A stretch of DNA of 14,526 nt from Phycisphaerae bacterium (lineage in GTDB: Bacteria; Planctomycetota; Phycisphaerae; UBA1845; PWPN01). This document shows positions 1-6,373 of the stretch, piece after piece. Location: NCBI GenBank assembly GCA_003557125.1, contig PWPN01000002.1, positions 1 through 14,526 of the forward strand, read 5' to 3'. Position 1 is the stretch's first letter. Every line of letters begins with the position of its first letter. A program made the translations under genes and the position numbers. Below the pieces are notes generated by a model that was given only the letters and a program-made list of their open reading frames with translations, was not told the origin of the DNA and did no database searches.

Positions 1-2
1 AG

Positions 3-1451
3 CGATTTACCGATGCTGACGGCGGGGAGGCGGGCCGGTTCGGGGGGACGGCCCGCCTGAGCGTCGAGATCCCGCCATGGACGGTCACGCCAAGCCCGCG
101 GGTGCTCGAGGTGTGTCTGCGTTTCGGGCTGCCGATGGTCATGGAGGGCCGACAGGTTTGCCGCGATCTGCGGATCGATCCGCGGCCCGGCACGATTACG
201 CTGATCACCGGGCCGTCGGGTTCCGGCAAATCGATGCTGCTCGCTGAGATCGCCCGGCGGTTCCCGGCTGCACGGGAGGTGGGACGATTGCCTTTCCCGA
301 CCGACGTGTCCGTACTGGATGCGGTCGCGCCGACACGTGGCCTGGATGAGGCCCTTGCGATCCTGACTGCCTGCGGGCTGGGCGAGCCGATGCTGTGGGT
401 GCGGGGGTTCCGGCAGCTTTCGGACGGCGAGCGGTTTCGCGCCCGCCTGGCCCGTGCGATTTCCCTGCAGCTTCGCGAACGGGCGACGGCCCCGCTTCTG
501 GTCGACGAGTTCGGCGCGGTGCTCCACCGCCGACTCGCCCGGTCGATGGCATTCAACCTCCGCAAACTCGCCAGCCGGTGTTCGCTTGCGCTCGTGCTGG
601 CAGCGGCCCAGGACGACGTGGTGGGCGAGCTGGCGCCGGACACCGTCATCCGTCTCGGGGAGGGCGACCCCGAAGTGACCCTCCATGACATGGAACGACG
701 ACGGCCGACTTCATCGCTGGCACGACGATTCCGGATCGCACGCGGCACACTGCGCGACTACGCGCTGTTTGCGCCGATGCATTATCGCAAGCGCGACAAT
801 CTGGGGTTCATCGACCGGGTCTTCGTTTTGCGTGAAGGCGCGCAGGGGCCGATCGCAGGCATCGTCGTCTATGGACGGCCCTCGCTCGAACTGACACTTC
901 GTAACCTCGCGACGGGCAACCGTTTTCGCAAGGACCCCGGCCGACTCAACCGCGAGCTGCGCGTTCTCAAGCGGCTCGTCATCCATCCGGATTTGCGCGG
1001 CTGCGGCCTCGGGCGCTACCTCGTGGAACGAACGTTGCCGCAGGCGGGCACGCGTTTCGTGGAATGCCTGGCGACGATGGGGGCGGTTCATCCGGTATTC
1101 GACAGGGCGGGCATGCGCCGGATCGGGACCGTGCGCGCGCCCGCATCGCGGGACGATGCGGTCGGCAAGCTCGCCAGGATGGGGGTCGATCCGCTCGATG
1201 CCGACTTCGCGTCGCACGTGCGGCGACGGCCGACGGTGCGGCGCATCGTCTCCGAATCCGTCCGGGCCTGGTACCGAAGCACGACGGCCTGCGGCGAAGG
1301 GCGGATCGCACGGCAGACGGCCACGACCCTCGCCCAGACATTCCGGCAGTTGGCCGGCTCGCAACCCGTCTATTTCCTGTGGGCCCGCGACGAGCAGGGT
1401 TGGCAGCTCATCGACGAACAGACCATGAACCCTGCGGCTGACACAAAGTGA
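3..1451 (+). CDS. ABC-ATPase fused to GNAT acyltransferase, 5'-truncated by the window edge
   Basis: Numbering is from a GTG at 102, but the frame is open to base 3 with no ATG/GTG/TTG before 102 and no Shine-Dalgarno sequence at the GTG, so the true start probably lies left of the window. The ABC domain has Walker A GPSGSGKS (37-44), a signature LSDGE (106-110) and Walker B ending in D135-E136. The H-loop position reads AAAQDD, with Gln170 where a His is usual. Walker A to signature is only about 60 residues, shorter than in transporter ATPases, and there is no membrane segment, so a soluble, non-transport ABC protein is likely. From about 210 a GNAT fold follows, with a good acyl-CoA loop, HPDLRGCGLG (295-304; R/QxxGxG/A). 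A mixed tail continues to 449. Position upstream of phage-like lysis genes suggests a phage modification enzyme, since Mu Mom is also a GNAT-fold DNA modifier. Substrate unknown. The domain calls are firm; the role is inference. Confidence 0.85.
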   Translation, partial: RFTDADGGEAGRFGGTARLSVEIPPWTVTPSPRVLEVCLRFGLPMVMEGRQVCRDLRIDPRPGTITLITGPSGSGKSMLLAEIARRFPAAREVGRLPFPTDVSVLDAVAPTRGLDEALAILTACGLGEPMLWVRGFRQLSDGERFRARLARAISLQLRERATAPLLVDEFGAVLHRRLARSMAFNLRKLASRCSLALVLAAAQDDVVGELAPDTVIRLGEGDPEVTLHDMERRRPTSSLARRFRIARGTLRDYALFAPMHYRKRDNLGFIDRVFVLREGAQGPIAGIVVYGRPSLELTLRNLATGNRFRKDPGRLNRELRVLKRLVIHPDLRGCGLGRYLVERTLPQAGTRFVECLATMGAVHPVFDRAGMRRIGTVRAPASRDDAVGKLARMGVDPLDADFASHVRRRPTVRRIVSESVRAWYRSTTACGEGRIARQTATTLAQTFRQLAGSQPVYFLWARDEQGWQLIDEQTMNPAADTK

Positions 1452-1464
1452 CACGAAGGAGCGC

Positions 1465-1477
1465 CGGGGCAGCCCCG
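1465..1477. other. Short GC hairpin after the ABC-GNAT gene
   Basis: A 5-bp stem CGGGG/CCCCG with loop CAG lies 14 nt after the stop codon. No T-run follows, so it is at best a weak terminator or an RNA-stabilising stem. Confidence 0.25.
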
Positions 1478-1553
1478 TGCGATCGGAGCGGAGCGCTTGT
1501 TACTTGCGAAGGATGCGCTCGTGCATGGAATTGATCCCAAAGGAGAGCCAATC

Positions 1554-1754
1554 ATGAATATCACGTCGTGGACTCGACCTTTTTTTCAACCGCTCGCGTC
1601 ACGCAAGGTGCGCGTGGCGCTGGTGACGGTCATTGCCGCGTACACCTCGCATTACGGCCTTGGGGTCAGCGAGGAACTGCTGCTGACGCTCGTCAGCGTG
1701 GGCGTCGCGCTCATCCTGGGGATCGCCCATGAGGACGCAGGGCGAGGTCACTGA
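1554..1754 (+). CDS. Holin-like small membrane protein (66 aa)
   Basis: The start is ATG 1554, preceded by a strong Shine-Dalgarno AAAGGAG at 1539-1545. A longer upstream frame exists but lacks such a site. The protein has two hydrophobic segments, about residues 19-37 and 41-58, joined by a short loop (GLGVSEE), with charged residues at both ends (SRK before, HEDAGR after). This is the layout of class II holins, with both termini probably in the cytoplasm. The pattern of a basic stretch, a helix, G(L)G(V)SEE, a second helix and an acidic end resembles small phage membrane proteins commonly annotated as holins. Holins form the inner-membrane lesion that triggers lysis. It sits between the ABC-GNAT gene and a lipoprotein gene, which fits a lysis module, although no endolysin is in the window. 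The topology is visible; the holin role is inferred. Confidence 0.65.
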   Translation: MNITSWTRPFFQPLASRKVRVALVTVIAAYTSHYGLGVSEELLLTLVSVGVALILGIAHEDAGRGH

Positions 1755-1801
1755 AGCTCCTGGAGCGTCATTATCTGGCATGGTGCATGTTAGGTGCCAA
1801 C

Positions 1802-2302
1802 ATGAAAAAACGAGCTTGTGGGATTCTCGGATATGCGACCTTGCTCGCGCTGTCGGGTGCGGGCGGTTGCGGCGGAGATGCCCGCGTGGAACTGTCGGCG
1901 GCCGACGCGCTGGCGGCTGTGGCTGAGCGAATGGACCTGGTCATCGCCGAGTATCACGCGGACGTCCGGCATTACGACGATCTGCGCGAGACGGAGGTCG
2001 TGGCAGCCTTCATCGAACGCGTGCGGCGCACGGCTGCGGACGAGACGGCTGTCGATCAACACGCCGTGCAGTTCAAGGATGCCCTGGCCCGAATTCGCAC
2101 GGATCGGGACACGGAACGGACGCGTCGCGATACGGCCCATGAGAACGTCCGGGCGTTGCGCGAGGTGGCTGGTGGACTGCGGCGTCTGGCGATCGAGAGC
2201 CTGACGCTCGACGACGAGATGCGGCGGTATCTGTCGGGATGGTTCGATATGCGGCGTGCCGCACAGGCGGCTGTCGTTCGCAGGGAGGTTGACGATGAGT
2301 GA
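1802..2302 (+). CDS. Lipoprotein of a phage-like lysis region (166 aa)
   Basis: I chose ATG 1802 over the in-frame ATG 1787 because it gives a proper lipoprotein signal: MKKR, a hydrophobic stretch (about 8-18), then SGAGGC with lipid-accepting Cys23. An AGGTG site lies 6 nt upstream. The -3 residue of the lipobox is Ala rather than the usual Leu. The mature part is highly charged and predicted helical (rich in Arg, Glu, Asp, Ala), with no second membrane segment, so it should be a membrane-tethered periplasmic rod. A lipoprotein after a holin-like gene suggests an outer-membrane spanin subunit (Rz1-type), but 166 residues is much longer than Rz1 and no separate Rz was identified. Other exported coiled-coil roles remain possible. 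The stop overlaps the next start by 8 nt (ATGAGTGA), which points to translational coupling. Confidence 0.7.
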   Translation: MKKRACGILGYATLLALSGAGGCGGDARVELSAADALAAVAERMDLVIAEYHADVRHYDDLRETEVVAAFIERVRRTAADETAVDQHAVQFKDALARIRTDRDTERTRRDTAHENVRALREVAGGLRRLAIESLTLDDEMRRYLSGWFDMRRAAQAAVVRREVDDE

Positions 2303-2564
2303 ATGGAACGCGATCACCGAGCAACTCGATCGCCTCATTGCGGCGGTGGATCAAAAAACAGTGGATTCCGATGATGCAAGCAGGAAAGACGCGATCGACC
2401 GGGAACTCGCACGGCGGCCTCGGGTCACGCAAGTCGACTCATTGCGCGACGCACCCGAGGTGCAGGCGTTTCGCGAGGCGCTGCTCGACGGGCTGGTTCG
2501 CGTCGATACCGCCAACCAGTTGCTGCGATTGCTGAATACGGTCATCGGCCAGTGGATGAGATGA
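2295..2564 (+). CDS. Small helical protein of unknown function (89 aa)
   Basis: ATG 2295 has a strong Shine-Dalgarno GGGAGG at 2283-2288, inside the end of the lipoprotein gene. The two genes overlap by 8 nt, so they are probably co-translated. I do not recognise the family. The protein is hydrophilic, without signal peptide, membrane segment or Cys. It reads as three or four amphipathic helices: residues 2-20, a charged linker with RELARRP around 36-42, and helices about 53-88. The RBS, the overlap and the position in a compact cistron support it as a real gene. Its placement between the lipoprotein and the DUF2730-like gene makes a small phage accessory or lysis-control protein plausible, but this is inference only. 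Confidence 0.6.
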   Translation: MSEWNAITEQLDRLIAAVDQKTVDSDDASRKDAIDRELARRPRVTQVDSLRDAPEVQAFREALLDGLVRVDTANQLLRLLNTVIGQWMR

Positions 2565-2589
2565 GCAGCGAGGAGCGCGGTGAGGATGG

Positions 2590-2741
2590 GATTTGAGATC
2601 GGAAGTGGATAGTGAAAATTGTGAAAATGTGATTTGAAATTTCGAGATGTGAGATTTGAGATTCAAGTTATGAGATATTAGATATGAGATCTGAGATCTG
2701 AGATCTGAGATCTGAATTTGAAATTTGGGATTTGGGATCTC
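2590..2741. repeat. AT-rich degenerate heptanucleotide repeat (TGAGATY/TTTGRRA)
   Basis: Four perfect tandem copies of TGAGATC occupy 2685-2712. Degenerate copies in register or nearly so lie on both sides (TGAGATT at 2650 and 2657, TGAGATA at 2671, then TTTGAAA, TTTGGGA, TTTGGGA at 2717-2737). The tract is AT-rich inside a GC-rich genome and contains six GATC sites. Because 7 is not a multiple of 3, reading through gives 7-residue repeats of the S-Q-I-S-N-x-K kind on the minus strand, which explains minus-strand open frames here that I reject as genes. Similar tracts occur between genes in several Planctomycetota, Verrucomicrobiota and Chloroflexota genomes (recollection, not checked). With the flanks it fills the gene-free stretch 2565-2852. 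Confidence 0.85.
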
Positions 2742-2745
2742 GAGT

Positions 2746-2770
2746 GCGCGCTACCGGCAGTAGAGCGCGC
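2746..2770. other. GC-rich hairpin next to the heptamer tract
   Basis: A 7-bp perfect inverted repeat GCGCGCT (2746-2752) / AGCGCGC (2764-2770) encloses an 11-nt loop and immediately follows the AT-rich repeat. No T-run follows it, so it is not a canonical terminator. Confidence 0.45.
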
Positions 2771-2852
2771 GTTGACAGCAGTAAAAGCGTGCGTCTGGCG
2801 GATCGATCGGCGACGCTCAGTGGTGCGAAAGGTATGCGGTACAGGAGACGAC

Positions 2853-3299
2853 ATGCATTGGGAACAGGCGGCGATGCTCGTGGGATTGCTCTCACCCCTC
2901 GTGGGGGTGCCGCTGCTGGTCATCACGTTTTACCTGCGTGCGATCCGCGAGCATCAAACGACGACCGCAGCCGAGATCAACCACAGGATCCGTACGATCG
3001 AGTCGGCGATCCACGATCTGCTGAAAGCCACGTCCGATTTCGAACGGACGTACGCAACGAAAGAAGAGTGGGTGCGCGAATCGATGGTGGCCCGGCAGCG
3101 TCTCGAAAGAATCACCGAGATGATGGCGCGTTTTCAGGCGGAAATGGAAAACGGTCACGGCGTGGCGGCCGAACTCGGTCGGACCGCGCATGCGACCTGC
3201 CAGGTGGCCCAGCGACTGGCGCTATGGTGCGAACAGAACATCGGTCGACCCGGTCAGCGAGCCGGCGGGACGACTGAGGAATCTCCGACAGGGGGGTGA
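2853..3299 (+). CDS. Membrane-anchored coiled-coil protein, DUF2730/Mu gp25-like (148 aa)
   Basis: ATG 2853 is preceded by AGGAG at 2843-2847. An upstream in-frame extension would run through the heptamer repeat and is rejected. One N-terminal transmembrane helix (about 7-28: MLVG to TFYL) is followed by a charged helix with coiled-coil character (about 35-100) and a Gly/Pro/Thr-rich tail. The segment YATKEEWVRE resembles the basic-acidic anchor seen in DUF2730-type phage proteins (Mu gp25 position), which are a single membrane helix plus coiled coil of unknown role, encoded just before the packaging genes. The following winged-helix gene is what family synteny predicts. Architecture is clear from sequence; the family call rests on architecture plus order and needs a profile search. 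Confidence 0.65.
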   Translation: MHWEQAAMLVGLLSPLVGVPLLVITFYLRAIREHQTTTAAEINHRIRTIESAIHDLLKATSDFERTYATKEEWVRESMVARQRLERITEMMARFQAEMENGHGVAAELGRTAHATCQVAQRLALWCEQNIGRPGQRAGGTTEESPTGG

Positions 3300-3304
3300 A
3301 AGCG

Positions 3305-3622
3305 ATGCAGACCAACGGAAGCGTGCGACAGATCAAACGGGTGCGCAACGAAATTCTCGTATCGTTGAAGATGATCTACCCGGCGGCGCTGCAGGGCGAT
3401 CAGATCCTGCGCACGATCGTCGCGCTGTTCCCGCAACTCGAATGGGATCAGCTTCGTAAGGATCTCGCCTATCTGAGCGAGAAAGGCTATTTGCAGCGTA
3501 TCCTGGCGGACTCTGAAACCGATGCGCGGATCACCCCCTGGCGGAAGCGCTGGTTCCGTCTGACAACCAGCGGTGTGGAGGTGGCCGACCATTGCGTGGA
3601 GGACAAGGCGCTGGAGATATGA
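3305..3622 (+). CDS. Small winged-helix protein, Mu gp26/VpaChn25_0724-like (105 aa)
   Basis: ATG 3305 follows a G-rich Shine-Dalgarno (AGGGGGG, 3290-3296) at 8 nt. A GTG at 3296 in the same frame would add three residues and overlap the previous stop, but the ATG is better placed. The sequence reads as a winged helix-turn-helix: helix 10-22 (IKRVRNEILVSLK), helix 31-42, recognition-type helix 46-58 (EWDQLRKDLAYLS), then a wing with EKGYL and RWFRLTTSGVEVAD (82-95). The order R-I-L...DQIRKDLAYLxExGYL...LTxxGxxVA is typical of the roughly 100-residue phage family found between the DUF2730 gene and the small terminase (gp27) in Mu-like phages. It may bind DNA and act in late gene control or packaging, but its role is unknown. 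It is the last phage-like gene before chromosomal genes. Confidence 0.7.
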   Translation: MQTNGSVRQIKRVRNEILVSLKMIYPAALQGDQILRTIVALFPQLEWDQLRKDLAYLSEKGYLQRILADSETDARITPWRKRWFRLTTSGVEVADHCVEDKALEI

Positions 3623-3681
3623 GATTCGCATACAGACTGTGGTTCGGAGCGGGTACACGGCGGACCATTGTACCAATGGAC

Positions 3682-3698
3682 GTCGGGCAGAGCCCGAC
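3682..3698. terminator. Hairpin at the end of the phage-like segment
   Basis: A perfect 7-bp stem GTCGGGC (3682-3688) / GCCCGAC (3692-3698) with loop AGA lies 60 nt after the last phage-like stop. No T-tract follows. It may help end transcription between the convergent genes. Confidence 0.4.
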
Positions 3699-3762
3699 CT
3701 AATGTTCTACCTGTCTGACAACCAGCGCGCAGGACGGGCGCCATGGGGGGGGCGGCCCCTAC

Positions 3763-3821
3763 AAGTTTGCCACGGACACCCCCTGTCGGGGTGGGATGGG
3801 CGTCTCGCCCGGCAAATGCTT
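3763..3821. other. Three-way-junction-like structured element between convergent genes
   Basis: Nested inverted repeats form a compact fold. An outer stem AAG-TTTGCC (3763-3771) pairs with GGCAAA-(TG bulge)-CTT (3811-3821). It encloses two hairpins, CACCCC/GGGGTG (3777-3782 and 3788-3793) and GGGCG/CGCCC (3798-3802 and 3806-3810). It lies just past the 3' end of ygfZ, so both strands of a convergent junction would carry it. It could be a bidirectional terminator, a REP-like repeat or a mobile-element scar; nothing in the window decides between these. Confidence 0.5.
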
Positions 3822-3851
3822 CTCCATCATCTGTGGTTCAAAATTGGATGA

Positions 3852-4946
3852 TTAGACGGCTGTGGCGGCTCGGAACGGTAGCGGGACGACTTCCGCTTCG
3901 ACGGGCGGATCGCTTGCGACCCGGACGTACTGGCCTGGCGTCGCCCACGGGGTCGTCAGATAGCCCAGCGCAATGACGTCCCCGACGGCAGGCGAATCGC
4001 ATGCGCTCGTCAGACGCCCCACGGCTTTACCCTCGGCCAGGAGCAGTTTTTCGGAGGGAAGTTGCGAGGGGGCCTTCCTCAAACGGAGCCCGACCATGTG
4101 CCGCGCAACGCTGCCGTGCGTCTTCATCCGCGCGACGATCTCCTGGCCGATGTAGCACCCTTTCGTGAAACTGACGGCCCGCTCGAGCTGGTTGGTTTCA
4201 GCCGGCAGGACCGTCTCGTCGATGTCTTGGCCGTAGACGGGGATGCCGGCCTCGATCTGGAGCGTGCGCAAGGTGCGACTCCCGATGGGCCGTACACCGA
4301 ATGCCTGCCCCGCTTTCATCAACGACCGCCAGCAGGCAACCGCCTGCTCGGACGGCACATGCAGATCGATAGCGGGCAGGCCGGCCACGTCATGGCGTAC
4401 CGCACGCACCGGCACGCCATCGAGCGTTATTTTCGTGATACCGAGCAATTCCTGATCGAGCACGGCACCGGCGCCGATCGCCTCGGCCCATCCTTGCAGT
4501 TGGCTTCCCAGCAGGAAGAATCGGACCGTCTGATCGCTCCGGTCGCTGAAGGCCAGATCCTCGCAAAACGTGTAACGATCGAAATGGGCCAACGCTTTGG
4601 GGATGAGGGTGCGATCGAGATCGATCCAGAAAGCCTCCTCATCGGCCAGAACGTTAAAGTCCATCAAGATACGGCCACGATTGTCCAGAGCGAAGCTGTA
4701 ACATCCCTGTCCGGGCGACAGGGATTTGATATCGTTGGTGAGCAGATTGTGCAGCCAATCGACCCGGTCGCGACCGGCGATCTCCAGCAGACCCCGGTCC
4801 TGTGCGGGATAGATGGCAGCTCTTTCCCGGGCCGCCTCGTATTCGAGCGCCGGCTTGCTGAAGCGCTCGACGCGCTCGATGTCGTCTGCAGAGACGAGAT
4901 GCGCTCCGGCTTCGATCAGGGTCTGTCGTAAAGCCCAGTGTGGCAT
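3852..4946 (-). CDS. ygfZ: YgfZ/GcvT-family folate-binding Fe-S maturation protein
   Basis: The 364-residue protein carries the family hallmark KGCYIGQE (262-269), whose Cys is the conserved residue of YgfZ/IBA57. It also has the N-terminal GcvT-type segment LLTNDI (68-73) and GCYSFALDNRGRILMD (81-96). YgfZ binds tetrahydrofolate and supports enzymes with labile Fe-S clusters, such as the tRNA-modifying MiaB (established for E. coli). I chose ATG 4946 because it starts the conserved domain and has AGAGGT upstream; the open frame runs to 5312, but the extra residues look like intergenic translation. Length is close to usual (about 330 in E. coli). It is divergent from lpxA and 1.4 kb from the isc operon, so the locus collects Fe-S functions. 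The C-terminal end is convergent with the phage-like genes. Confident in family; the exact client proteins are unknown. Confidence 0.93.
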   Translation of the reverse strand: MPHWALRQTLIEAGAHLVSADDIERVERFSKPALEYEAARERAAIYPAQDRGLLEIAGRDRVDWLHNLLTNDIKSLSPGQGCYSFALDNRGRILMDFNVLADEEAFWIDLDRTLIPKALAHFDRYTFCEDLAFSDRSDQTVRFFLLGSQLQGWAEAIGAGAVLDQELLGITKITLDGVPVRAVRHDVAGLPAIDLHVPSEQAVACWRSLMKAGQAFGVRPIGSRTLRTLQIEAGIPVYGQDIDETVLPAETNQLERAVSFTKGCYIGQEIVARMKTHGSVARHMVGLRLRKAPSQLPSEKLLLAEGKAVGRLTSACDSPAVGDVIALGYLTTPWATPGQYVRVASDPPVEAEVVPLPFRAATAV

Positions 4947-5064
4947 GGATACCTCTACCGGATGCTCCCCTTGGCCGTACCTGCCCAGGAAAACACTCCG
5001 AACTGCGACGATTTTCCCCGTTTTTGCACTGCGAATCGACGCCAACGCATCTCTTAGAGCAATC

Positions 5065-5092
5065 TTTATGTACAGGCATCCTAGCCTTGCAA
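5065..5092 (-). promoter_or_regulatory. Candidate sigma70-type promoter for ygfZ
   Basis: Reading the minus strand, TTGCAA (5092-5087) and CATAAA (5070-5065) are separated by 16 bp, each 4/6 to consensus. The leader to the ygfZ start would be about 110 nt. It is a plausible but moderate match. Confidence 0.35.
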
Positions 5093-5101
5093 GGGCGCAT
5101 C

Positions 5102-5124
5102 CGACAAGGCGGCGACCCTTGTCG
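5102..5124. promoter_or_regulatory. Inverted repeat in the ygfZ/lpxA divergent region
   Basis: A perfect 8-bp inverted repeat CGACAAGG / CCTTGTCG with a 7-nt spacer lies 10 bp beyond the proposed ygfZ -35 box. It could be an operator or a hairpin. The rest of the 304-bp gap 4947-5250 shows no gene, and I see no clear lpxA promoter in it. Confidence 0.4.
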
Positions 5125-5250
5125 TATCTCGTGGGGCTGTTTTGCCGTGCTTGGCACCCCGTCCCTGCCCCATTAAGATAGCCGCTCGAATCAAAGAGGA
5201 CGCTCGTTTTTGTCGTCGGCCGGGGGGATTTTTGAGAGAAAAGACCTGAT

Positions 5251-6072
5251 ATGGCCATCCATTCCACAGCCATTGTCGATTCTGAAGCGACCATCGACAC
5301 CACCGCGGACATCGGCCCCTACGTGGTCATCGAAGGGCCCGTCAAGGTCGGGCCGGGAACCCGCGTCCAGGCCCATGCCCATTTGAGCGGCTGGACCACC
5401 ATCGGCAGCGACTGCGAGATTCACCCCTTCGCGGTGATCGGGAATACGCCCCAGGATTTTCATCACACGGGCGAGCGAAGCTATTGCCGGGTCGGCGACC
5501 GCGTCGTCATCCGGGAAGGCGCCACCGTCCATCGCGGCACGCAGGCGGAATCCGAGACGGTCATCGGGGACGAGTGCTTTCTGATGGCCTATTGTCACAT
5601 CGGGCACAACTGCCAGCTGGGCACGTCCGTGAAGGTCTACAACATGGCGGCCCTGAGCGGCCATGTCCAGGTCGAGCCCGGGGCCATCGTTTCGGGGTAC
5701 GCCCTGCTGCATCAGTTCATCCGCATCGGCAGACTCGCCTTCGTCGCGGCCGGCGCCCGCGTCGGCATGGACGTCCCGCCATTTATGATGGCCTTCGACG
5801 AATCGACGATCATCCAGCACAACGTCCTGGGAATGCGCCGGGCCGGCTACAGTCCCGAAGAGGTCCAGGAGATCCGTCAGGCCTTCCGTATTCTCTACCG
5901 CTCCGGCAAGCTTTTCCGCGTCGCCGTTGAAGAACTCGTCGATTCTCTCGAGACACGGGCGGGACGGGAACTCGTCGAATTTCTGAGCTTCGACAGCCGC
6001 CGTGGGTTCTGCGGCCCCAGCGCGGGCCACCGCACGGTCAGCAGGCAACCAAAAAGCTCGATGAATGCCTGA
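5251..6072 (+). CDS. lpxA: UDP-N-acetylglucosamine acyltransferase (LpxA-type)
   Basis: LpxA transfers a hydroxyacyl chain from acyl-ACP to UDP-GlcNAc, the first step of lipid A synthesis, in the cytoplasm. The 273-residue protein is a left-handed beta-helix of hexapeptide repeats (about 1-190) followed by the helical C-terminal domain (RRAGYSPEEVQEIRQAF, then LYRSGK at 215-220). Catalytic residues are in place: CHIGHNC with His116 and His119 (His119 matching E. coli His125), then LHQF (153-156), matching the E. coli HQF segment. DVPPF (174-178) is also family-typical. About 20 residues at the C-terminus extend past the usual end and look unstructured. ATG 5251 starts the first repeat; its Shine-Dalgarno (GAGAGAA) is weak. 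It is divergent from ygfZ and upstream of iscR, with its own untranslated gap on each side. No other lpx gene is in the window. Acyl-chain specificity cannot be read from the sequence. Confidence 0.9.
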   Translation: MAIHSTAIVDSEATIDTTADIGPYVVIEGPVKVGPGTRVQAHAHLSGWTTIGSDCEIHPFAVIGNTPQDFHHTGERSYCRVGDRVVIREGATVHRGTQAESETVIGDECFLMAYCHIGHNCQLGTSVKVYNMAALSGHVQVEPGAIVSGYALLHQFIRIGRLAFVAAGARVGMDVPPFMMAFDESTIIQHNVLGMRRAGYSPEEVQEIRQAFRILYRSGKLFRVAVEELVDSLETRAGRELVEFLSFDSRRGFCGPSAGHRTVSRQPKSSMNA

Positions 6073-6136
6073 GCCAGACCCGCTCACCGCATTCCTGCCG
6101 CAGCTTCCTGCCGCAGCGTGAATGTGTCGAAACAAA

Positions 6137-6156
6137 TTCCCGGCGGCTTTCGGGAA
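6137..6156 (+). terminator. Hairpin after lpxA
   Basis: A 6-bp stem TTCCCG (6137-6142) / CGGGAA (6151-6156) with an 8-nt loop lies 65 nt after the lpxA stop. No U-run follows, so termination at this point is uncertain. Confidence 0.35.
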
Positions 6157-6190
6157 CCTCCCGATGATAAGGTATAACATTATGCAATAT

Positions 6191-6205
6191 ATGACTTTAC
6201 GTCAT
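6191..6205. promoter_or_regulatory. Operator-like inverted repeat upstream of iscR
   Basis: ATGAC-TTTAC-GTCAT is a 5-bp inverted repeat with a 5-nt spacer, inside an AT-rich patch (about 6165-6205), roughly 56 bp before the iscR -35 box. It could be a regulator site. It does not clearly match either E. coli IscR motif. The remainder of the 301-bp gap 6073-6373 shows no gene. Confidence 0.3.
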
Positions 6206-6261
6206 GTTTCCAGCCAGGCGGATCAGGCGTCTTCGTTCCCGGGGGCCAGGAGCGCGCGACC

Positions 6262-6290
6262 TTGTTATCGTACTCTACAGGTGCTATATT
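6262..6290 (+). promoter_or_regulatory. Sigma70-type promoter of the iscR-iscS-iscU operon
   Basis: TTGTTA (6262-6267) and TATATT (6285-6290) are spaced by exactly 17 bp, with 4/6 and 5/6 matches. The predicted start near 6297 gives a leader of about 77 nt to iscR. This is the best promoter match in the window. An autoregulatory IscR site would be expected to overlap it, but I could not pick one out by eye. Confidence 0.6.
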
Positions 6291-6373
6291 AAGAAGGCGA
6301 AGAGACAGGCAGAGAAAGCCGACGTTCGGTTTACGCCAACTGTGCGGGGAAGGACGATCAGGGGACGCTCCGG

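Noticed and set aside
2590..2741. AT-rich GATC cluster as a replication origin
   Set aside because: No DnaA boxes, dnaA/dnaN or rep gene nearby; the pattern is explained by the tandem heptamer.
2772..2777. Perfect TTGACA as a promoter for the DUF2730-like gene
   Set aside because: No acceptable -10 box lies 15-19 bp downstream; chance occurrence is likely.
2668..2926. Minus-strand frames with S-Q-I-S-N type repeats
   Set aside because: They only translate the 7-nt DNA repeat and have no Shine-Dalgarno or conserved domain.
4062..4931. 289-aa plus-strand open frame
   Set aside because: Antisense to ygfZ, which carries the KGCYIGQE hallmark.
4947..5312. N-terminal extension of YgfZ to 5312
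   Set aside because: It would overlap the lpxA start and adds non-conserved residues; the conserved domain begins at ATG 4946 with a Shine-Dalgarno upstream.
5191..6180. 329-aa minus-strand open frame
   Set aside because: Antisense shadow of lpxA; lpxA has catalytic His residues and hexapeptide repeats.
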